Shown here in pieces: positions 22,781 through 35,281 of a DNA stretch of 64,000 bases (the stretch's first letter is position 1; every line of letters begins with the position of its first letter). The notes beneath the pieces are model-generated. The model saw nothing but the letters and a program-made list of their open reading frames with translations, ran no database searches and was not told the DNA's origin. Both the position numbers and the translations under genes were made by a program. Origin of the DNA: Oopsacas minuta (taxonomy: Eukaryota; Porifera; Hexactinellida; Lyssacinosida; Leucopsacidae); assembly GCA_024704765.1 (NCBI GenBank), contig JAKMXF010000077.1, positions 144,669 to 208,668 on the forward strand. Reading direction: 5' to 3'.

Positions 22781-23164
22781 ATTGATAAGGTATATAAAAT
22801 GTTATGATTATGGAGCGTTCTAGAGTTACAGTAGAACAACAACAACTGATGGAATATTCGTATATATCCAAAGATACATGAAAATGAATAATTATTACAT
22901 AATTAGTCTAGTAAACTCATTTCGTAAACCGAATTTGCGTAGTTCAAATTGAATATCCTTGTTTCCATATTGACATCGGTGAGGTAAATGTCAAGATCAA
23001 TACACTCCAGTAGTGGCGGAGATGATTGAGGGGAGGGTGGGAACCGAGATGAAAAACTCGAGATGGAAAGAGTAGGTCAAATGTGAAGAAAGAGTTAGAC
23101 AAAATATACGAATAGAAGACCGGAGATTTGAATTAGAGAGAGAAAAGTAATATGTAGTATAAAG

Positions 23165-23340
23165 AAATCTGTATAAGACATAGAATCTAAGAAAGTGGCA
23201 ATTCAAAACTGTATAACAGACAGAAATCGAAAAATGTTGGATGGTGAAATCTGGATGAGACAAGGAAGTTAAGAAAGGGGCAATTCACAACTGTATAAGA
23301 AATAGAAATAGAAAAGGTTGATAGCGAAATCTGTATAAAT
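23165..23340. repeat. tandem repeat, 80-82 bp unit, about 2.2 copies
   Basis: Units start at 23165, 23247 and 23327 (the last partial) with AAATCTG.AT. Each contains AAGAAAG.GGCAATTCA.AACTGTATAA. Unit lengths are 82 and 80 bp with scattered differences. The purine-rich run at 23010-23160 just upstream may be older, more diverged repeats. Confidence 0.7.
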
Positions 23341-26300
23341 GGGATTATTACGTCATAATGACTATACCAAAATCGAAAACTACTCAAATTATGAAGATTT
23401 TAGAATATCTAATTACCTAATGCATAAAGGGCCAGATTATTGGCCAAAAGTATTGCAGCAGCTTCAGTAACCAGTATTTCAATATAAGGCCATAAATGGA
23501 ATGGGCCATGGATATTCTAAAGTCAAAATTTCACCAAAAAATTATTCTCGTTGCATGTAGCGCCGAGTATAATACCTAGTCACGTAGCGAACCAGACCAT
23601 CATGAAATTTAGTCATGTAATACTTCAGTTAATCTGAGGCACTAAGCTGTGGCAAACCTTAGCAAGCGAAGCGGGTTAGTATATATATACATATAGCGAT
23701 TAATTGCAATTTAATCAATCTGTATGAATATATACTTGCACGTGTATACAGGCAAACCTGCTTAGCGGCCACTTCCACATAGCGAGCAACTAAAACAGTT
23801 GAAACAAATTATTCAGTATGATGAACTCTCTATAGCGACCAGGAATTTAGCCATTAATGGCATAAACATGGGTATAAAGGTCAATACCTCTATACATTGG
23901 TAAGTTTCCAAATATCGAAAAAATTACAAATTGTATAATACTCAAGGCACTAATTACATAGATTAGTATCCAAAAGCGATCTGGCAGCTCCACCATCACT
24001 CCAGAAGGCCATTAAATAAAATTTTGGGGACTATGGACTGGAAGCACGTAGTGCCGAGCATATTTTGTGGCGTAGGGACCAATAATAAATAAATTTAGCT
24101 GTATAATTTTCAGCCAAACTATAGTTATATGCTATCGCGCAGCGACCCAACAAGCAAAGTGTTCTACTAAGAATTTTTGTACATAAGAACTTAGAAATAT
24201 CCTAAGAATTTTCTAAGAATTGAAAGATTCTTGAAAATATACTTCAAATGAAATCATACATTCTTTCTGTTGGCGGATACTAGTAGAATTCTGAGTCTGC
24301 ATATATATTGAAGCGAAGAACCTAGTGAAAATCATTTCTCTAGAAGAGGTACCATGGGCTAGAGAAATATTGGAGGACAAAGTGTTACACTCGCCTCTTA
24401 GAAAGGGTTAGGACAAACGCCCATGCTCCCGTGGATCTACGACCTTGTAATGTAGTACACATTGGCCAGAGCGATTTGATCTAAACTAAAGCGGATATTG
24501 ACAAATCTTCTCCTATGCTTGATATATAAAATAACTCAGTAGAGTATCAAGTTGATAATTGCAAATATCAAAAATATATACGACTGTGAAACTAGCAAGA
24601 TATTCGATCAGGGTTGGTTTAATCTGAAATTTGTCCTACTTATAATCATCAGATTGACACTAAAATTTTATTCGGTAGAGAAATGTTGGAAGTTTACAAA
24701 GTATAATTTTCTATAAGATTTCTAACTTTTACCTATCTATTTTGTCATGACGAGTAGGGTCGCTTCTCTATTAGAAAAGAACCCAGAAGTGATAATTCGG
24801 ATCTGAAAATTCTGTCGATATTTGTGAGACATAGAAGTTTATGAAAATGAATTTCATCAAAAAATCCAAAAACAAATTCAATTCAATAATTTCAAAAACA
24901 CAAATTCCAAGCAAAGCAGATACAAGTATCCTAACTAGAAGTCAGAGTTATCTTTGAGAGTGAGTATCAGATTACAAAATGTAAGGTCAATTGGAATTGA
25001 TATTTGTCATCCAAATCAAACTCAAACTGTGATATTTTGATAACAATCGATAGCTGAGAATTAGACGTTCACCATGATATCTGGAAAATCATGAAATTCA
25101 GAAAGATACAGCCAGGATGGGGCTTTAAAAATGGCATAATTCTAGTTTATATGTATATTCTAAATTTCTTTTTATGTAGATTCAAATTTTAACAATAATT
25201 CAGTCCCAGACTCGCCTCAACTTTACAGTCTCCTTCATTTATAGTAGATAATTCAATTTCCTATAAAGGAAAAGGGATCGCTAGTACTTTTCAATTACTA
25301 TTAGAAAAAATTTATTTTGTGAAAATGTTTTGATCCATTAACCACCTTTCATATCCACATCCCCTAGTACAAACTAGACTAACTCATAAGACTAATGAGC
25401 ATGACTATTATTTATCGTGTAGAGCAACATATTATAACATAACTCTTGGTTCCCATTATAATGTTGCTAAAACAATCGATAACGAAAGAGTAAAATACGA
25501 AAATTGCGAACTATATTTTTAACCATCATAATGAACTATGGATACTGACAAAAAATCATACATGTAGCTTCCCCCATTTGAATCATACTTCAGTATTTCT
25601 GATAACTGGTTATTGTTTTGCGTTTTCGCATTTTTTTGCTTTCTCTTTGCTTTTCTTGACATGCGACATCATCATCTTTATCCAATTTTACTTATACTTT
25701 CACCTATGTTCATGATTACTATTGATTTATGGCGTACTTGGAATGGCTTGCACTCTCTCATTTAATCAAACAAGTCCGGTCCTTCTTATGATTCGCTCTT
25801 CGCTTCTTTAACTACATCCTTACTGTTTACTAATTCCTTTCTTGTAGACGGAATTTTGAGCACATTACTCTATAGGTCAGTATGAAGCCCAGTACATAAA
25901 AACAATATAACTATTTGTTGCAATTTTTTGGGGTAAGACCACTCTTTTCCATATTTCAACCAGTCCACAGCCTATGAAACTACAGTGGGGCCGAAAGTGT
26001 GTATTTTAGGTGAGTTTGGAAATTGTGTCTATAGAATGATTTGTGCTTGATTCACCTTCTATGATGATATTTGAAGGAGAATCAGCTTGGTCACAAGTCT
26101 TGTCATCTCCACGATTGTTTATTCTCGGCCACTTTGAACACATTTTGTTGATGTTGAAATCTTATAACTCATTCATGGTCACTTGAACATATTTAGGAAT
26201 TTCTTCCATAGCAACACAGGATTGTGGTACGTTCAATTACCAAAAATCGTCCCAAACATATCGAATAATCTCAAATTCGATGCCGCTAGGTTAGTTGAGT

Positions 26301-26552
26301 CTACATTAGCACATATCAGCCCTCTATATGGCTTGTCAACATGAATATATTGGATTCGCTCAGGGGCCTCCAAATTCTCTCATATTTCCTACAATTAAGA
26401 GATTAGATTAAATGTTTTTGAGAGTTATTATATGTATAAATGCAAAATCACCAAATATGAAGCAAACTACTGTATATTACCAAGTAGTATATATTATGGT
26501 AGTAATACGTATATTTGTTAATTTGGATTGTTCTGTAACTGCACATCATAGA

Positions 26553-26719
26553 AAATTACAAAATCTATTTCTTTGGGGCGGGACTTTATCCAATATCTAT
26601 CCAGTTGGAACTCTGTGCATTGTAACAAACACAGAGGCGAGAGTTGCCATAATATACAGGGTTCCAACTGGATAGATATTGGATAAAGTCCCGTCAGAAA
26701 GAAATAGATTTTGTAATTT
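26553..26719. repeat. long hairpin, 59-base arms
   Basis: Inverted repeat with arms 26553-26611 and 26661-26719 (paired positions add to 53272), differing at only three adjacent-region bases, and a loop of 49 bases. The loop holds its own stem, CTCTGTG (26611-26617) with CACAGAG (26630-26636). Possible readings are a tiny foldback MITE, a recent inverted duplication, or a hairpin RNA source. No flanking TA pair is clear. Confidence 0.88.
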
Positions 26720-27743
26720 CCATGATTGCAGTTAATCGATACTCCAAATCAACAAATTTATGAGCCCCAAACATATACAACTTGAGAAAATACGGCGGTT
26801 TGCTCTACATTCATGGATTTTATATTTACACATATGATTACTCCTATAACCTTAAATGAAATCGGGAAATTTTAGGAAATACGCATGTGAAAATTAACAA
26901 GAAAATTTGGAGGACACGGGCAGCTCAAACAAAAGTTAAAAAGTTATCTAGAGGGGTGGTATGTGAAAATGCACGCTTAGCTAATCTAGTGGTATCTAAT
27001 AAGGGGTTATTCTTTAGTTTCAGGACTATATTTGAGAATGGAATCTACACATTCCTGCGTTATATGGGACAATTCCCTAGTAACGCACATTTCACAAATA
27101 TATTCGAGTGACCACTTAAACGAAGAGAAAATTTCACTGAACACGACAGTCGATAAAGAAATTTGATTCGAAATAACTGAATAGGAGGTATAAGCATTTA
27201 AATATCTGTAAATGTGCTCAAAGTGGCAATAATAAATTACTGAAAACACTCACGGTTGAGAATATATCACCCTGCACTTTCTTGAAACATATACCCTAAA
27301 CGTTCAATATCAGCATAATAGAACTATAGACATGAATTCCACATCCTTCACTAGTTCTGCAGGACTACAATAGCAAATTCACAGTATTTAACCATGGATT
27401 ACTTCAAGTCCATATAATGAGATAGGAATTCTAATACCCTCTTTTTCTTTAGAGCATATTGTTACATTTGCCATGTCATCCAACTATTGCGGTTTCGTAG
27501 GGATTTTCCCAGTTTTTTTACACAGCAATACTGTATATATTGAAGTTGAATAAATTTCATATATTTTGGCACCTAACAAGGATTTTTATATAAAGATCTA
27601 AAAATTGCTTTGAATTTTTCTAATTGAAAAATTCAATTTTGGATGAATTTCAATTAAATAACTCAACCAGAATTTTATGAATAAATTAGCTATAAGTATG
27701 AGTAACTTTCTTATGTTCATTTAGGGAAGCAATTTCTATTACA

Positions 27744-27766
27744 GTGAGAGGGCGAAGCCCTCTCAC
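27744..27766. repeat. perfect 10-bp stem with GAA loop
   Basis: GTGAGAGGGC, loop GAA, GCCCTCTCAC, in otherwise AT-rich DNA. Helitron 3' ends carry a similar GC-rich hairpin, but the CTRR terminus expected about ten bases downstream is not there on either strand. Function unknown. Confidence 0.75.
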
Positions 27767-28112
27767 TTTGAGGACAGAACGCCCTGGCAGGCCAGAACTT
27801 AATGTTCACTATGGAAACGTCGTAGAATGCGGCCCAAAGGTCAAAATGACTGTTTCATGACTTAGCAATATTCAAAATTACTCTACTTAACCGAATACAG
27901 CCGAAGTGTCTCGTTTGTAATTAAAAATAACACTAAAATTTATCACTGAATTTTAAACCAATTCCAGGACCAAAAACGGGATTCTAGCACATTTTTGATG
28001 CAATAAAATTACACATTTTCCCAGACAGTAATCGGTTAATGTATATTCATCTATAGAATCCTTGAAAATACACTGGCATAGAAGATGCACAATTCATAAT
28101 TTGGCAGAACTC

Positions 28113-28150
28113 AAAAATGAAAGTATGTTGAACAACATACTTTCATTTTT
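28113..28150. repeat. 18-bp stem hairpin with AA centre
   Basis: AAAAATGAAAGTATGTTG, AA, then its exact reverse complement. Such a tight palindrome could extrude as a cruciform. No neighbouring gene to regulate is visible. Confidence 0.8.
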
Positions 28151-28658
28151 CCAAACAGATGATGTCATTTCAAACTGGTAATACAGAGGATGCTGGTTGT
28201 AAGAACATTTTGTATATGACATGCAGGGTATAAAAACAGTATATGCAAAGGAATTGCATATTATGTTTTTATGACCGACATGTCGTATACAATGGATATC
28301 GCTTATAGGAACACACATATGGGTAACAAAAAATGTTTTCATAACTAAAAGTATCGTATTGCCGCCTAGCTCCTATTAATACATGTGAACTTCTTTCCAG
28401 AGGATGAAAACATTTCTAGCATGTTCGAAAACCTGTGTTCTTATTTTCGGTGCAATTGTATAGGGGTATAGGCAACACTTTTCCAGTAGAATGTTCTTTT
28501 ATCGGGTGTGGATCGTTATGTCGCACAAAAAATCGAAGGAGTCGAATACATAAGATTCGGTTAATCGAGCTAGTTCACATATCCGGAATATTCTTAACTG
28601 CTATATATAAATCAGATTGGAATTTCATGCGACTAATGCATTCCCAGTCCTTAATCTA

Positions 28659-30019
28659 CCGGTTGGGCCAAAAAAAATAGAACCCATGCCAAATTTGTTA
28701 TTTCTCTACTTTCTTCAAGGGTAGAGAATTAAAACTTAAATATTATCTACTTCCAAGTCTATAAATCAAAAATGCAAAGTTTAGACTATCTTAGCTCAAG
28801 TGGTTCTTAATCTATAGAACATGTTCGAGATGGCATCCATTTAGATTTGCTCATTTCCAGTGGTAAAACAAAGTTCTGCATCACGGATTAGGAAGTTGTC
28901 GTTGAGATGCTTCTCATTTCCTCCTCGATCTTTTTCTTGAGTTCCCCGAGTGTTCTTGGCTTTGTAGTATATACCCTGTCCTTCAGGAACCCCAGGACGT
29001 AATTGTCTGGAGGACTGAGATCCGGAGAGTAGGGTGCCCACTCACAGTCACACCTGCGACTGATCACTCGGCCTCCGAAGTGGTTCTTGATCCAATTTAG
29101 GCTTTTGTTGGAGATATGGGGTGCTCCATCCTGTTGGAACCAGAATTTGGGCAGGTTCCCCTATAGCTCTCTTCTAGCTCTTTCGAGAAGACTTCCAGGA
29201 TCTTAAGGTAACGGTCGGTACTAATCGTCACACTCTATTCTTGCTCCTCGAAGAACAGGGACCAACTACCCCTTTCATTGAGAATGCAGCCCAAAATGTG
29301 ACCTTCTGAGAATGTATAGGTTTTTCTGTCACTTCTGCTGGTGGTTCTGAACCCCAGTAGTCGTTGTTTCTAGAATTCACCTGCCCATCAAGATGGAAAT
29401 GAAGTTCGTCCGTTGTCCAGAGATGGTCTAAGAAGGTCTCTGATGTCTCAATCTTAGCAAGTAACTACTTAGCCATATCAAATCTCTTCACCTTGTCGCC
29501 ATTTATGAGTTTCAGATGTATCTGTATACGGTATGCATATAGTTTTAAGCAATCATGAAGAACCCTGCGAAGTGTAGCGCGCGATAAGCCAACCAATTGA
29601 CACCTCTTTCTTGTCGACCTCTTTGGGGAGTGAAGAACTGACTGACGAACATCTTCGATAACTTCATTCGTATGGATGTTCGTCCTCCCTAAGGGCTCAA
29701 ACGACTATCTAATATAGAGTGGAGGTTTTTAACAGTGCCCTCCTGTTCAAATTTCTTGATCCATCCAAAGATAATGGATTCGCTAGGTGCTTTTGGCTGC
29801 TTAAAATCTTGCGAAAATTTTGGTCTGTACAGCATTGTAAGAACGTAACCAATAATAGAGCTTGAGACAGTATATCTGCTTCTCTGTGCTCCACTGCTTG
29901 TCATTACAGCTCCTATGAAAGGTATCAACCATATCCCAATATATTATTTAATCAGTACAAAAGGTATAAGCAGAATGACCCAATATCACTTCGGGTTCTG
30001 TTTTTTTTGGCCCAACAGG
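28659..30019 (-). mobile_element. DD41D-type Tc1/mariner element, decayed
   Basis: Element of 1361 bp with TA at 28657-28658 and 30020-30021. The ends read CCGGTTGGGCCAAAAAAAAT and CCTGTTGGGCCAAAAAAAAC, two or three differences in 27. The termini and the transposase both resemble the element at 44117, so the two are members of one group. Confidence 0.9.
28800..29928 (-). pseudogene. DD41D-like transposase pseudogene
   Basis: Heavily broken minus-strand transposase. Blocks in order: SIIFGWIKKFEQEGTVKN (helix-turn-helix linker, near 29750), RKRCQLVGLSRATLRRVLHD (near 29600), LDHLWTTDELHFHLDGQVNS (first Asp, near 29420), IHSQKVTFWAAFSMKGVVGP, a degraded second Asp region near 29120, and YILGFL/KDRVY-like remains near 29000. 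It aligns block by block with the better preserved copy at 44285-45330, where the 41-residue spacing can be counted. Multiple stops and frameshifts; boundaries are approximate. Confidence 0.78.
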
Positions 30020-30091
30020 TATTGGAGTCCAGTATAAGAAATTTCTACTACGGCCTCCTTTTTTCCACCTAAATATCCTCCTTCATATAGA

Positions 30092-31381
30092 CAAGGTGAC
30101 AATTAAGTTCTTATACACGAATATACCCTGGTTTTTCCTAAAATAGTTATTCTTTCAATCTAAATTTTCACTGACAGTTAAAGCATAGTATAATAAATCT
30201 TTCTATCCAATTCTACTCGATATAGCCGCCTTTTGCCTTTACTACAGCTTTAAGTCGTCCTTGAAACCGTTAGAAAGATATACGAAGTTCTTCTTGCGGA
30301 TTTTCTCCTATTCTGTAATCAAAGCCTTCCGCAGAGATTACATTGTCTATGCGAGTAGCGCAGGCTCTGCTCTGTAAAGTGCCCAGACCGCATAGTCAGG
30401 TGGATTCAAATCCAGACTTCAAGAAAGCCATTCTTCCTAGGCAAAAAGTCAATATTTTCCCACAAAATCCAGGATTGAGTTGGTTTCGAGGCATGCGCTG
30501 GCGCAGAGTACTGCTGGAATATCCAGGTGTGTTTTTAACAAGGATGAACCAGCAGATTTGATTACAGGCTCAAGAATCAACTCTTTATATGTTTGCGAAT
30601 TAATCTTCACCCCTTATTGGAAAAAAATCAATTTGTCCGAGATTCCGCGGATACTCCGGCCCAGACCATCACAGAAAGCGGTCTTTGCACTCGATCCATG
30701 AATTTAATGCTCTCAGGGATGTCTTTGGAATACGACACAATAATTCTACCATTTTGACGGTTAGTTACTTCTTCTACTGTGAAAATCTTTTCAACCGAAA
30801 ACAATATCTGTTAATAATCTTCATTTACGAGGCGCCGCAGAAGCCTTTTGCACCTTTCAAGTCTTTTTACCCGAACAGTGAGAGTGAGATGATGAACTAT
30901 TTGCCGTTTGAGTGATTCAAGTCCCAGGTTCTCGTGTATCACCTTTTGCAATGTTTCGCGATTAACAGAGTACTCCCTTGCCATCTTCTGGAATGACCGC
31001 CTGGGATTTCGGCGGATTTTTTCCCTTAGTGCTCTCGTACGAACTGTAGTCGGTCGGCCAGTTCGAGGCTTGTCCTCCACACTTTTGGTATTATTATAAT
31101 GTTTAATAGTACGATAAATGAATAATCCGTTGATCTTTTCACTTTTCAGCTTTTCAAAATCTCGCTTTATGTGCTCCCGGTTATCAATAGTGAGATAACT
31201 TTTGACCTCTTTACTTCCATGTTGAAATTTCAGATTTTATGCGTATATAGATTTAGATTACTGTTTGACCATAACAAGAAGACATATAAGTTAGAATATA
31301 AATGATAGAAATGGTAATATAATACATTTGAAACGTATAAGATCTATTGGACTTATGTATCAGAACTTAATTGTCACCCTG
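30092..31381 (-). mobile_element. maT-like element, decayed
   Basis: Element of about 1290 bp. The ends read CAAGGTGACAATTAAGTTCT and CAGGGTGACAATTAAGTTCT. The right flank is TA (31382-31383); the left flank is GA (30090-30091), probably a mutated TA. It sits only 72 bp from the DD41D element, so two unrelated insertions lie almost back to back. Confidence 0.88.
30214..31220 (-). pseudogene. maT-like transposase pseudogene, catalytic Asp lost
   Basis: Start probably ATG 31220 with an early frameshift. The paired-like DNA-binding region is well kept (EDKPRTGRPTTVRTRALREK, REKIRRNPRRSFQKMARE, VIHENLGLESLKRQ, RLERCKRLLRRLVNEDY). The core shows ILFSVEKIFTVEEVTNRQN (usual SDEK, Asp changed to Val) and WIFQQYSAPAHAS, where the second catalytic Asp codon at 30508-30510 is TAC (Tyr). 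It ends KAVVKAKGGYIE and a stop at 30214. Frameshifts elsewhere. Even if frames were intact, the changed Asp residues would abolish activity. Confidence 0.85.
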
Positions 31382-31383
31382 TA

Positions 31384-32285
31384 TATGCTCTATACTACTA
31401 TGGTAATTTATATTATATTCTCTTGAGGGCTTAGTACCTATATAAACGGCAGAGGTCCCAATCAATTGCAAAAATCAGCGATTCTCAAATATGCTATGGG
31501 AAACGCTGGATTTATTATGGGATCGTGTCGGTAAGATTTCTGAGGTTGTAAGAATGTGCAGAATTATGGCATTCAACAAGTACGTCAGCAGTCAAAGTTT
31601 GTATTTAGGCACCGTCAAGGGTACTTGAATGTTAAAATAATTTCTCATTCATATCTAGATATTCTGGATATCCATGATAATACCCAACAGGGAGAAAACA
31701 TAATAGATATATTGGAAATAAGATAAAAGAAATTAATTTTTATGGTTTAGTACTATATGAAATGCATCGTGGTAATCTACAAAATAGATTATAAAGTAAA
31801 AATATAGAAGTAATATATCAATGCACTGCTAGAACAAGATAACAGCGTAACTATTCTGAAATACTACAAGAATCATCATTCAAGTAAAATATTCGCTTTA
31901 GGCTTAGAATGTCCTAAAGAACGTACTTTAGAAATAATGTTTTACTAATATCAGATTCAGGAAACAAGGATTGTAATTTTAACAATAAAGAAGCCAAGTC
32001 CTTAACGCCAGCGATATTAATAGTAGACTTTTTGGTTTCCCTGATTCATTTCGACCCATCATCGATGAGTTTAGAGAAAATTGAAATAAAAAATACTTCG
32101 TCTCATTTGTATTGAAAGAGATTTCTATGATGAGACTTACCTTGAACCAGAGTTTCGTTAAGAGATTGGAGTTTTAAACTTTGAATCTTTATTCCAAACG
32201 TTATTAGATGAATACGAAGTTTATCATATACGTCACTTGTATATTCTTTTCTCTAAACAGTTCAAAACATTAGCAAAACTTAGCA
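31384..32285. other. non-coding, nothing recognised
   Basis: About 900 bp of AT-rich sequence with stops in all frames; no repeat pair seen. Confidence 0.45.
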
Positions 32286-35156
32286 CTAGAATTTGCTCAA
32301 TCCATTACTTGCTGATGAAATAGGATTATTTTTAACTATTATTTCGATTAAATCACTAAACACATCACGAATTAATAACTCATCTGACCTTGTATCAAGA
32401 ATACTTTTGTAGTGGTAGGTAATCTTAAAATTTATTACAATGAATGGAGAGGCCTTTAGTTCAATGAAATCAATAGGTTCCAAAATTTACTGACACTGCA
32501 TTAATAGTTGTTTCTTTAGACGAACAGGAAACTTGGTTAGAGAATTGTAAAATAGATGACTGCTTTAATTGGATTGAAATTTCAGGATTATTTTTTGATT
32601 ATTAGGACTAGTCCCAAAATGACTATCTTTATTTCCTAACTAATTTTTTGGAGTAGAATGAATATGCAATCATCAGACAGATTATGAAATTTATCTCTGG
32701 GCGAATTTGAGTAGGTAAACCACTCGATAAGATAACACAATCATTTTCTCGCTTAGATAAATCTGCTATGTCATTAGATGAGACGACACAATTATCTCTT
32801 GCTGAGATTGATATGGTATATCCTTTGAGAAAACAACACAGTTATCTTCTTGCTGAGTTTGAACTGGAATATCAGATAAATTTGAAAATGACCCTCTTGC
32901 TGAGTTTCCACACAGATATCATCTTACAAAAGAAGCTCATCGGAGTGCAAAGAACTTGACGGAGTAAACTGGGCGATCTTTACATATAGTGATTCTAAGA
33001 TACAAATAGTCGATTCATCAGAACTTTCACTGCTTAAAATAAGAGTAGAGGATTCGGAGGGTTTAAGGAACCAGTTATCAGCATTTTCAACAGATGAATA
33101 AATAATTATGCGTGAAGAATTCAAAAGAACAATCGTTGAGTCATTTTCAGAGTTCTCAGATGGAAATAAACCATTGGTGTGTTTAATAACAATTCTTTCA
33201 TCATCAGTTGACAAGGAATTTTGTTCATTCAATGGGTCAATATCCAATAACAAAGTATGATGTTGAGTAAATCGGTAACACAGTCAATTGGAGGCGACGA
33301 GTCACATCTTTCACTACTAGTACCATCATCATTGACTAGGACAGAAAGACTTGAAAAATTGTCATATGAATTTAAAACAGTTTCTGAATGTGAAGGTTGA
33401 GTTGAAATACTGTCGTGAGCATGAACATAACTCAAGTCAACGTTGTTATTATGTGAAATAGAGTGCACCACTTCTAATTCCATAAATGCTTCAAATATCG
33501 CAGAATCTCTTAGTTCAACTTGAAAATTTTTATCGTGAGCACTTCTAGAGTCAGTCATTAACTGGGCCATTTTATCAACTAATCCAGGGTTATATTCACT
33601 AATAAGGGTTGCCGCTGCACGTCGTAAATCGGTAATATTCCTTTTGAAGAAGATATCAAGATCTATAAGACCTCTACAAAAACATTGGTGTCATGGCTGA
33701 ACTATTTATTCTTCGTCCAAAATAACCCGAAAGATATATGAAGAATGATCTCAACCAAATCCTGTACAATGATAACATAGCAATCTCGAGAGCTCGAAAA
33801 TATTTACTGATGAAAATATTGAAGCCAATTGTAAAAAGCCAGCTTCATGGTTAGCAACTAATATGTGAAAATATTTTTTATCATGTGAAACCGGTAAGCA
33901 GTCTTCGAATTCTTGAATAGTAATAGCGGAAAAGACACCAACTCTTTGAGCATTTGATATAATAATCTCACAGATTAAAAGTTACTCATTAGTCGGAATT
34001 TGTCACTTTGGAGAACAATATCTTCTTCAACATCAAGGCATTGTTTAGAGATTCTATTTACTCTCCATTTTTGAAGTGTTTGTATAGTATGAGAATATCT
34101 CTTCCGGTTCGCAGCTATAATATTCTTTTGATGATGTGTACTTGTCTTATGACGGATTTCTCCACACCTTACAGCATGGATATCAACCTAGAATGGTCAT
34201 TTCTGCCAGGAAGTAAGTCAGAATCTTGGGTTTCAAGATATTCGAGAAATCTAAAGATAGATCGAATGCGTGAGTGAACCGTAGAAGGAGATTTACCAGA
34301 TTACCTCCTAGTGTCAGAAACAAATTTGGGAGTGTGTTTTTCAGAAGGATCTTTCACCAATGCTGTTTATTGCCCTACAGATAATATTGATGTCCATTCT
34401 AATAGATTTGTCAGATTTACATCTTCCCCGAATTGTTCCAGAAAATTTTAAAATGTTTCAAAGAATTCACAAATTGTTGAGAAACAACGACTTCGAATGG
34501 CAAATGTTAAAAACATCTTCAAGGTCGGTTAGAATACATCAATTCATTACTACTCTCTTCAGTAGGTGGCTCAAAGGTAGACAAAGAATCTTGGAAATTT
34601 GGAGTGTATCAACAATGCCTGGAACGACTTCGCAATTTTAAAGTAAGACCACAATTCAAGAGTGGTTGGGCTTTAGAATAATCGAAAAGTGGATTATAGT
34701 TCACTTTTTCTTCAAACCTGAAATGATATTTTCTCACATAAATCTTATTATTGTCAATTAAAGAAATATAGTTTTCACATCCCTCGTTATACCACGAATA
34801 TTTCCAGTTTGTAGGTAGATCAAAAACACAAGAGAGACATTCAGGACATCGTTTTCCTTCTCTAACATTATGTTGCCTTGATAAATTATCTTTTCTGGTA
34901 CACGAGTAGCGAATAAAATTTCTTCAATACTATCATCGTTTAATTCAACAACACGTTTATATGTTACAAGATGTCGCCGATATTTGGAATAATTTTTTAG
35001 ATGATTGCAACCTGACGTCTCAAAAATAAATAAGCCATGATAAGAATATATTATGAAAAAATGTAAGGGAAATGTAATACACATAATCTTGAACATGTTT
35101 CCAAGTATTACCAGGTGGTAATTTGAAAGAATTCCATTGAACCCGAAAAAAGACAT
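32286..35156 (-). pseudogene. tyrosine-recombinase-like relic (possibly Crypton-type)
   Basis: Minus-strand relic in several frames. Near 35020-34880 is a finger-like and helical block (GCNHLKNYSKYRRHL, SIEEILFATRVPEK, IIYQGNIMLEKENDV) like the N-terminal part of a family of long proteins with a tyrosine-recombinase C-terminus found in fish and invertebrates. Near 33650-33480 lies RRAAATLISEYNPGLVDKMA followed by QLMTDSRSAHDKNFQ, which fits the last catalytic block of tyrosine recombinases (Arg, the HS-type motif as DS, and an aromatic at the Tyr position). Downstream 32924-33570 is Ser/Asp-rich and low complexity. Many frameshifts. The assignment rests on pattern recognition only; the central catalytic Arg was not located. 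The part below 32900 is uncertain. Confidence 0.45.
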
Positions 35157-35281
35157 TAGAAAGGCATTGAGAAGACCACAAAATGGAATAATAATACAAA
35201 TTCAATATAATGGCTTCCCAAGGGAATGAGTAGTTATCGTTATACGGAGTGACCGATTGGTCGTACGCAGATTTGACTAAG

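Larger units (their letters stand above)
22481..26552. other. 4 kb non-coding
   Basis: No gene recognised. Contains the right copy of an inverted repeat (22655-22780) and a tandem repeat (23165-23340). Near 23747 a TA is followed by CAGGCAAACCTGCTTAGCGG and, further on, TATAGCGACC. This resembles one end of a Tigger/pogo-type element, but I found no matching right end. At 25982, CAGTGGGGCCGAAAGTGTG resembles a Tc1-like terminus, also without a convincing partner. Confidence 0.4.
26720..28656. other. non-coding with two short hairpins
   Basis: No gene recognised. The plus-strand open stretch 26887-27111 and minus 27007-27249 overlap each other and show no motif. Two compact hairpins at 27744 and 28113 are listed separately. 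Confidence 0.45.

Noticed and set aside
23747-24180. Tigger/pogo-like left end (CAGGCAAACCTGCTTAGCGG)
   Set aside because: No matching right end was found within several hundred bases, so I did not call an element.
25982-26150. Tc1-like end CAGTGGGGCCGAAAGTGTG with a weak inverted match near 26130
   Set aside because: The match is too short and gapped, and no TA follows at the right place.
34008-34641. Plus-strand open frames of 89 and 93 codons
   Set aside because: They lie opposite the minus-strand recombinase-like relic and show no motif of their own.
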